DNA from: TMP-86 sp031394735
GTDB taxonomy: Bacteria > Pseudomonadota > Gammaproteobacteria > Steroidobacterales > Steroidobacteraceae
Direction: 5' to 3'
Assembly (NCBI GenBank): GCA_031394735.1
Contig: JANMXI010000113.1
Coordinates: 1 to 58,120 of the forward strand
DNA: 58,120 nt
Shown here: in pieces, positions 53,591 to 58,120 of the stretch
How the letters are laid out: each line of letters begins with the position of its first letter
Numbering within the stretch: position 1 is the stretch's first letter
The notes under the pieces: model-generated
The model's input: only the letters and a program-made list of their open reading frames with translations
Told to the model about the DNA's origin: nothing
Databases searched by the model: none
Translations under genes and position numbers: made by a program

Positions 53591-54280
53591 TCAGCCTTCC
53601 GCGTAGCCGTCTAGCAGCTGACGCCAGCAGTTCTCATCGAACCGTCCTGCAGGCAGCCGCGCGGAGATCTTCTCAAACGAATGCTTCAATCGCGCAAGAT
53701 TGCCGCGGCTCCAGGAACCTTTGCGCCGGAGGCGGCCGCGATCCAGATCGATCACGCTCACCACGCCCTGCGCGTCCACCAAGATGTTGTGGGCATTGAG
53801 ATCCGCGTGATCAAGCCCGGCAGCATGCAATCGCGCAATTGCGTGTCCGGCATTGCGCCAGTGATCCGCCGGCAGCGGCGCGAGCACCAATGCCGCGCTG
53901 ACGCTGACCGCTCCGGCGATACGCCGCGTGATCAGGTCGCAGCGATACAGCAGGCCATGGCGTGAGTAGCGGGCCCCAATCGGTGCCGGCACCGGCAGTC
54001 CGAGCGCGTGCAGATGCACGCACAGCCGCCACTCGGCAAAAGCGCGCACCGCATTCTCACCCAACCAGACATAGCGGTCGGTGAGCACGCGCGCCAACAA
54101 ACCGCCGCGACGGAAATGACGCAGCACCCAGTCGTCCGCGTCGGCCGTGATGAACCACGCCGACCCACGTCCCTGCGCGGTCGCACTCAGGCGACCTTGC
54201 GCCGCCCAAAAGTCGGGATCAAAGACCGATTCGCCGCCGGATTCGAGTACACTCACGCTTGCGGATGTGGCGATGAGCAT
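53591..54280 (-). CDS. kdkA: 3-deoxy-D-manno-octulosonic acid kinase KdkA
   Basis: Phosphorylates the first Kdo of LPS at O-4, replacing the second Kdo as a charged group. 229 residues with a small protein-kinase-like fold. The glycine-rich region is near 35-60. The catalytic loop LDHADLNAHNILVD has D160 and N165, and VIDLDRGRLRR has D178. ATG at 54280 is chosen because the family N-terminus begins there, though the frame continues upstream. It is 8 bp ahead of waaA on the same strand. Confidence 0.92.
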   Translation of the reverse strand: MLIATSASVSVLESGGESVFDPDFWAAQGRLSATAQGRGSAWFITADADDWVLRHFRRGGLLARVLTDRYVWLGENAVRAFAEWRLCVHLHALGLPVPAPIGARYSRHGLLYRCDLITRRIAGAVSVSAALVLAPLPADHWRNAGHAIARLHAAGLDHADLNAHNILVDAQGVVSVIDLDRGRLRRKGSWSRGNLARLKHSFEKISARLPAGRFDENCWRQLLDGYAEG

Positions 54281-54349
54281 GGCGCCATCGACAGTGCGAT
54301 GGCGCTGCCCGCCATCGGACGCGAGCGACCTGTCATAGACGATCAAGCG

Positions 54350-55414
54350 ATGACCTTGCGATTCAATCCCCCGCCCGCCCACGTCTGCCTGCTGCGACTG
54401 TCCGCCATCGGCGATACCTGCCATGCGCTGGCAGCGCTTCGAGCGCTGCAGGCGGCCTGGCCGCAAACGCGATTTACGTGGATCATCGGCAAGATTGAAG
54501 CCAAATTGATGAGCGCGTTGTTGCCCGAGGTGGAGTTTATCACCTTCGACAAAGGCGCCACGGTTCGCGAATTGCGCAGACTCCGCCGCGACCTCGCGCC
54601 GCGGCACTTCGATCTGCTGCTGCACATGCAATTGTCATTTCGCGCAAGCCTGGTCAGCGCTCTGGTCCGCGCACCGATCAAATTGGGATTTGACCGGGCA
54701 CGCGCGCGCGAGCTGCAATGGCTGTTCACCCATGAGCAGATTCCGGCACGCCCGCACCAACACATGCTCGACTCGCTGCTGGAGTTTGTCCGTGCGTGCG
54801 GCATCGAACCCGGCGCGCCCGACTGGCGCATCCAGTGCTCGCCGGCGGCGCAGGCGTACGCGCGCAGCATCATTCCGGACCAGCAGCCCACCTTGTTGAT
54901 CAGCCCCTGTTCGAGCCGCAGCGTGCGCAATTGGCCGCACCAGCGCTATGCGGCACTGGCGAGATACGCTGCAACCGTTCATTCCATGCGCGTGGTGCTG
55001 GTCGGCGGTCCCAGCGCGTTCGAGGCACACATGGGCGCCCACATAGAAGCCCTCGCCGGCGTCTCCCTGAACAACACCATCGGCAAGGACACGCTACCGT
55101 TCCTGCTGGCGTTGATCGAGCGCGCCACGGTGCTGCTGACGCCGGATTCGGGACCGGCTCACATGGCTAGCATGGTCGCGACACCGGTGATCGGACTGTA
55201 CGCGGCCACCAATCCAGCGCGCAGCGGACCTTACAACAGCCTGGCGACCTGCGTGGACCGCTACGATGCAGCCTGCCGCCGATACCGCGGCAAGCCCGCG
55301 AGGATGCTTGCCTGGACGACCAAGATCGAAGAGCCGGGGGTCATGGAGTTGATCGAGGTCGAGGCGGTCGAGCGGATGCTGGATCAGGTGCTGCGGCAAG
55401 ACAATGTCCGCTAG
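54350..55414 (+). CDS. Glycosyltransferase family 9 (heptosyltransferase-like)
   Basis: GT-B fold enzyme likely to add heptose to the LPS inner core. 354 residues. The N-terminus VCLLRLSAIGDTCHALAALR is the standard GT9 start. The acceptor-side helices follow, and the donor site shows LLTPDSGPAHMASMVATPVIGLYAATNP (key residues D, S, G, P, H in the TPDSGPAHMA part). It resembles WaaC/WaaF/RfaQ but I cannot assign the position. Divergent from kdkA across 69 bp. ATG at 54350 begins the domain; upstream in-frame sequence is non-coding. Confidence 0.9.
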   Translation: MTLRFNPPPAHVCLLRLSAIGDTCHALAALRALQAAWPQTRFTWIIGKIEAKLMSALLPEVEFITFDKGATVRELRRLRRDLAPRHFDLLLHMQLSFRASLVSALVRAPIKLGFDRARARELQWLFTHEQIPARPHQHMLDSLLEFVRACGIEPGAPDWRIQCSPAAQAYARSIIPDQQPTLLISPCSSRSVRNWPHQRYAALARYAATVHSMRVVLVGGPSAFEAHMGAHIEALAGVSLNNTIGKDTLPFLLALIERATVLLTPDSGPAHMASMVATPVIGLYAATNPARSGPYNSLATCVDRYDAACRRYRGKPARMLAWTTKIEEPGVMELIEVEAVERMLDQVLRQDNVR

Positions 55415-55426
55415 AATGCGCGCGAT

Positions 55427-55834
55427 ATGAGCAGCAGCGAAATTCAAGTGCCCGTGTCGCCGGGTGAATTGATCGACAAGATTACGATCCTGCGCATCAA
55501 ATCTGCGCGGATGACCGATCCAAAGAAACTCGCCAATGTGCGGGTAGAGCTGGCGGCTCTGCAAGCTACCTGGGGTGCGCACGCTTATTCGCGTCAGGAC
55601 ATCGTTGCCGAGGAAAAGGCTTTGCAGGCGGTGAACGAACGACTGTGGGTGATCGAAGACGATATCCGCGACAAGGAGCGCGCCCAGGAATTCGACGCGG
55701 ATTTCGTGCGGCTGGCGCGTGCGGTGTACTTCGAGAACGACGAGCGTGCCGCGCTCAAGAAGCGCATCAACGAGCGGCTCGGCTCCACGCTGGTCGAGGA
55801 AAAATCCTATCGCGACTACAAAGCCGGCGCCTGA
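55427..55834 (+). CDS. DUF6165-family protein
   Basis: 135 residues, largely helical and charged, with no signal peptide or membrane segment. It starts with VPVSPGELIDKITILRIKSARM and ends with ERLGSTLVEEKSYRDYK, which I recognise as the DUF6165 pattern. Function unknown. It lies 12 bp after the heptosyltransferase-like gene, so a role with LPS-core or surface-sugar synthesis is likely from context only. Confidence 0.82.
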   Translation: MSSSEIQVPVSPGELIDKITILRIKSARMTDPKKLANVRVELAALQATWGAHAYSRQDIVAEEKALQAVNERLWVIEDDIRDKERAQEFDADFVRLARAVYFENDERAALKKRINERLGSTLVEEKSYRDYKAGA

Positions 55835-55849
55835 GCCACCAGCGTTTGA

Positions 55850-56092
55850 TCAGCGCTGCAGCGTATACTCCGCGCCGCAATATGAGCACTTCGCCCAACC
55901 GGTAGCGGCGATCGCCAGGTATACCCGCGGATGCGAATTCCACAGAACCATTTCCGGCATGGGGCACGACAGGGGCAGGTCCGCCGCCGTCACTTCATAT
56001 TGATGCTGCGCATTGGCCTGAATCAGCGGGCGCGGCGCCGGTGTGTGGGCGGCCGTCGCTGCGCTCTGTGCGCCATTTGAACTTGCTGACAT
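55850..56092 (-). CDS. zf-CHCC zinc-finger domain protein
   Basis: 80 residues. The C-terminal 40 form a zf-CHCC domain like that of the mitochondrial complex I accessory subunit NDUFS6. It has one Cys in LSCPMP, one His in NSHPRVYL and a Cys pair in CSYCGAEYTL. The N-terminus is low-complexity Ala/Ser/Pro. The bacterial role is unknown. ATG at 56092 is the likely start. It is co-oriented with glnE; ilvE, often between them in relatives, is absent. Confidence 0.85.
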   Translation of the reverse strand: MSASSNGAQSAATAAHTPAPRPLIQANAQHQYEVTAADLPLSCPMPEMVLWNSHPRVYLAIAATGWAKCSYCGAEYTLQR

Positions 56093-56185
56093 GTTATGGA
56101 TTTCCTGCAGAGGGTGAAGAGACGGCACAAGATGCGCATTGTGCTCGCAGTCGCAAGACGGGCGCAAATGCGACGGACGTGACGC

Positions 56186-58120
56186 TCACGAGGCGGCCAT
56201 CTCGCCGAAGGTTGCGCGCCAGATCGCGCGCACGCCCTCGCGCATCGCCGCTTGCGGCGCCGCCTCCACCACGCGCTCGTCCTGTCCTTCCAACGAGATC
56301 CGGTGCAGCAACGCGCGGAATTCGCGATACACATCGGTCAGCCATTGCGCAGTTGCGGCTTCGATGATGCCGGCGGCAACCAGCGCCTCGAGTTGGCGGA
56401 TGTTGTCCGGATAGGTCAGAAGTTGAGGGTGGTCGTGTGCGTGTGCCAGAACCCAGTATTGCACCAGAAACTCGATGTCGGCGATGCCGCCCCAATCCTG
56501 CTTGATATCAAATTCACCCGGCTTGGCCTTGGACAGCTCATTGCGCATGCGTGCGCGCATCTGCGCCACGTCCTCGCCCAATTTGTCCCGATGCACGGAT
56601 TGAGTCAGGACGCGCACCCGGGCCCGCTCGAATTCCGCACACAGCGCCGGATCACCCGCCACGGCGCGCGCGCGCAGCAGCGCCTGATGTTCCCAAGTCC
56701 ATGCTTCTTGGTGCTGGTAGCGCTCGAAAGCGTCCAGTCCGGTCATCAGGAAGCCGCCCTTGCCATTGGGCCGCAGCCGCATGTCCACTTCATAAAGACG
56801 GCCTGCGGTGGAATGCATGGTGAGCAGATGCACGATGCGTTGGCCCAGCCGCAGAAAGAAAATGCCGTTATCCAGCGGGCGATCGCCGCCGGTCTGCTGG
56901 ATCTCGCCGCGGGAGTCATGCAGGAACACCAGATCCAGGTCCGACCCGTAGCCGAGCTCCAAGCCCCCCAGTTTGCCGTAGCCGGCGACGGCGATCTTCA
57001 CCACGCGCAACGCAGCGTCGGTCGGGCCGCAGTGAGGCACGCCGTAGGTCGCGGTCATCTGCTGCCACGCCAGATCCATGCAACATTGCACGATCAGTTC
57101 TGCGATGTCGGTCAGCCGGTCGCTGACCTTCATCAACGGCAGGCGGTGTGTGAGGTCCGCCAGAGCAACCGCGAAAATGGCCGCCTTTTGAAATTGACGC
57201 AACGACTCGACCTGGCGTTCAGGATCGTCCGCCGCCACGCGTTCCATGCGCGCCGCCAGCTCCTGCGCAAAGCCGGCGCGGGACGGCAGCTCGTTGAACA
57301 GCCGCGCATCGATGAGTTCATCGAGAAGCAACGGAAATTCCGCAATCTGGCGCGACAGAAACGCACTGATCTCGCACACGTCGATGAGACGGTCAAGGGC
57401 CGCGGGCTGCTCGATCAGCAGTGCCAGATACGAGGAGCGCGAACCGATAGCTTCGAGCACGCGCAGCACCCGCTGCATCGCGGCCGTGGGCACCGCGCTG
57501 CGTGCGGCACGATCGAGCAGGCGCGCCAGCAATTGCCGGATGCGACGCCGTCCCGCTTCATCCAGCCGGCGGTAGGCGCCTCCTTGGGCGTAAGTTTTCA
57601 GCGCGGCGGCGCTGGCAGCAAGTTCCGCCGCCGGAAAACCCCGGTTGCGCAACTCTTCTTCCACTGACGCGGACTCCGAGCCGAACCAGGCCATGCTTTG
57701 TTCGGGCGGGGCGCGGCGCGAATCGGACACGCCGAACACCAGCGACTCGAAATGGTCAGCCACGACTTTGCGCGCAGCATCGATGCGCGTAAGCGTAGCC
57801 GGCCAGCCCGCTTCGCGCATCGCAATCGCCAGACGCTCGCGGTCGACCTCCTCCGCCGGCAAGGAATGCGTCTGTTCATCACGAATCATCTGCACCGCAT
57901 TTTCCGCCTTGCGCAACACGAAATAGGCGTCGAGCAGCGCCGCAACCACCGATTCGCCCAACAGCCGTGAGCCGGCCAACAACGGCAGAACCTCCAGGAT
58001 GGCAGCGTTCTGCAGGCGAGGATCGCTGCCGCCGCGCACCAGCTGGAAAGATTGCGCGATGAATTCGATTTCGCGGATGCCGCCGGCGCCCAACTTCAGG
58101 TGCTGCTCCAGATCGCGCCG
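56186..58120 (-). CDS. glnE: Bifunctional glutamine synthetase adenylyltransferase/deadenylase GlnE (N-terminus cut by window edge)
   Basis: Adds and removes AMP on glutamine synthetase in response to PII and glutamine. The 644 visible codons cover the end of the N-terminal deadenylylase domain (LKLGAGGIREIEFIAQSFQL at the window edge) and the helical linker. The complete C-terminal adenylyltransferase domain follows, with GYGKLGGLELGYGSDLDLVF, its active-site GSD-x-D motif. The frame is open to base 58120, so about a third of the protein lies beyond. The C-terminus is intact and ends in EMAAS. Confidence 0.95.
   Translation of the reverse strand, partial: RRDLEQHLKLGAGGIREIEFIAQSFQLVRGGSDPRLQNAAILEVLPLLAGSRLLGESVVAALLDAYFVLRKAENAVQMIRDEQTHSLPAEEVDRERLAIAMREAGWPATLTRIDAARKVVADHFESLVFGVSDSRRAPPEQSMAWFGSESASVEEELRNRGFPAAELAASAAALKTYAQGGAYRRLDEAGRRRIRQLLARLLDRAARSAVPTAAMQRVLRVLEAIGSRSSYLALLIEQPAALDRLIDVCEISAFLSRQIAEFPLLLDELIDARLFNELPSRAGFAQELAARMERVAADDPERQVESLRQFQKAAIFAVALADLTHRLPLMKVSDRLTDIAELIVQCCMDLAWQQMTATYGVPHCGPTDAALRVVKIAVAGYGKLGGLELGYGSDLDLVFLHDSRGEIQQTGGDRPLDNGIFFLRLGQRIVHLLTMHSTAGRLYEVDMRLRPNGKGGFLMTGLDAFERYQHQEAWTWEHQALLRARAVAGDPALCAEFERARVRVLTQSVHRDKLGEDVAQMRARMRNELSKAKPGEFDIKQDWGGIADIEFLVQYWVLAHAHDHPQLLTYPDNIRQLEALVAAGIIEAATAQWLTDVYREFRALLHRISLEGQDERVVEAAPQAAMREGVRAIWRATFGEMAAS

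Overview
This window is a GC-rich bacterial chromosome segment, densely coded and without rRNA, tRNA, insertion sequences or CRISPR that I could find by eye. Gene content and order indicate a Gammaproteobacterium. It carries the promoter-proximal dcw genes next to rnpB, the divergent rsmI/lpoA pair, sspAB beside petABC, a DegS/AlgW protease, murA-ibaG, kdsDC-lptCAB-rpoN-hpf-rapZ, cpdA, and glnE. From memory, much of the left 21 kb follows the order seen in Pseudomonas, with several small gene sets missing. A Kdo kinase (kdkA), a PPi-dependent phosphofructokinase and a K+-independent H+-PPase suggest a lineage nearer the Xanthomonadales/Steroidobacter/Nevskia side than the enterics. That placement is inference.

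Layout. 1-4.0 kb (minus): murE (cut by the window edge), ftsI, ftsL, rsmH, mraZ, with a readable promoter, three MraZ boxes and a CRP-like palindrome upstream. 4.2-4.5 kb: RNase P RNA. 4.6-8.6 kb: rsmI, lpoA, yraN, then a long inverted repeat. 8.2-11.9 kb (minus): sspB, sspA and the cytochrome bc1 operon. 12-14.8 kb: degS-like protease, murA, ibaG. 14.8-21 kb (plus): the LPS/Kdo and Lpt transport operon running into rpoN, hpf and rapZ. 21-24 kb: patatin-like lipase and an exported peroxiredoxin, divergently arranged. 22.9-30.6 kb (minus): tkt-gap-pgk-pyk, continuing into a MoxR ATPase and a CoxE-like VWA protein. 30.7-34.5 kb: cpdA, a TraB/GumN protein, a Spy/CpxP-like protein and a wrecked two-component locus. 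34.6-40 kb: hemL, a CPBP protease, a Lon-N-domain protein, mpl, rnd. 40.3-44.6 kb: adk, PPi-dependent pfp, hppA, then a second long inverted repeat. 44.8-49.7 kb: a small unknown protein, cysE, cysK, a GGDEF-EAL protein. 49.8-55.8 kb: methyltransferase, rhodanese, tolC, waaA, kdkA, a family 9 glycosyltransferase, a DUF6165 protein. 55.8 kb to the end: a zf-CHCC protein and glnE, cut by the window edge.

How the parts fit. Most genes serve the cell envelope: peptidoglycan precursor supply and recycling (murE, murA, mpl), septal synthesis and its activation (ftsI, ftsL, lpoA), Kdo synthesis, transfer and phosphorylation (kdsD, kdsC, waaA, kdkA), LPS transport (lptCAB) and envelope stress (degS, Spy-like). 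A second theme is central energy metabolism: the lower-glycolysis operon, bc1, adk, and a pyrophosphate economy in which PFP and a proton-pumping PPase share the PPi pool.

Most notable observations: the collapsed cpxRA-like locus with two in-gene deletions; two long-armed inverted repeats in intergenic gaps; the PPi-based pfp-hppA pair beside adk; a MoxR/VWA pair wired into the glycolytic operon; and a CRP-like site upstream of the cell-division operon. I found no convincing wholly new multi-gene system; the best candidates for something undescribed are the inverted-repeat elements and the small protein at 44.8 kb.
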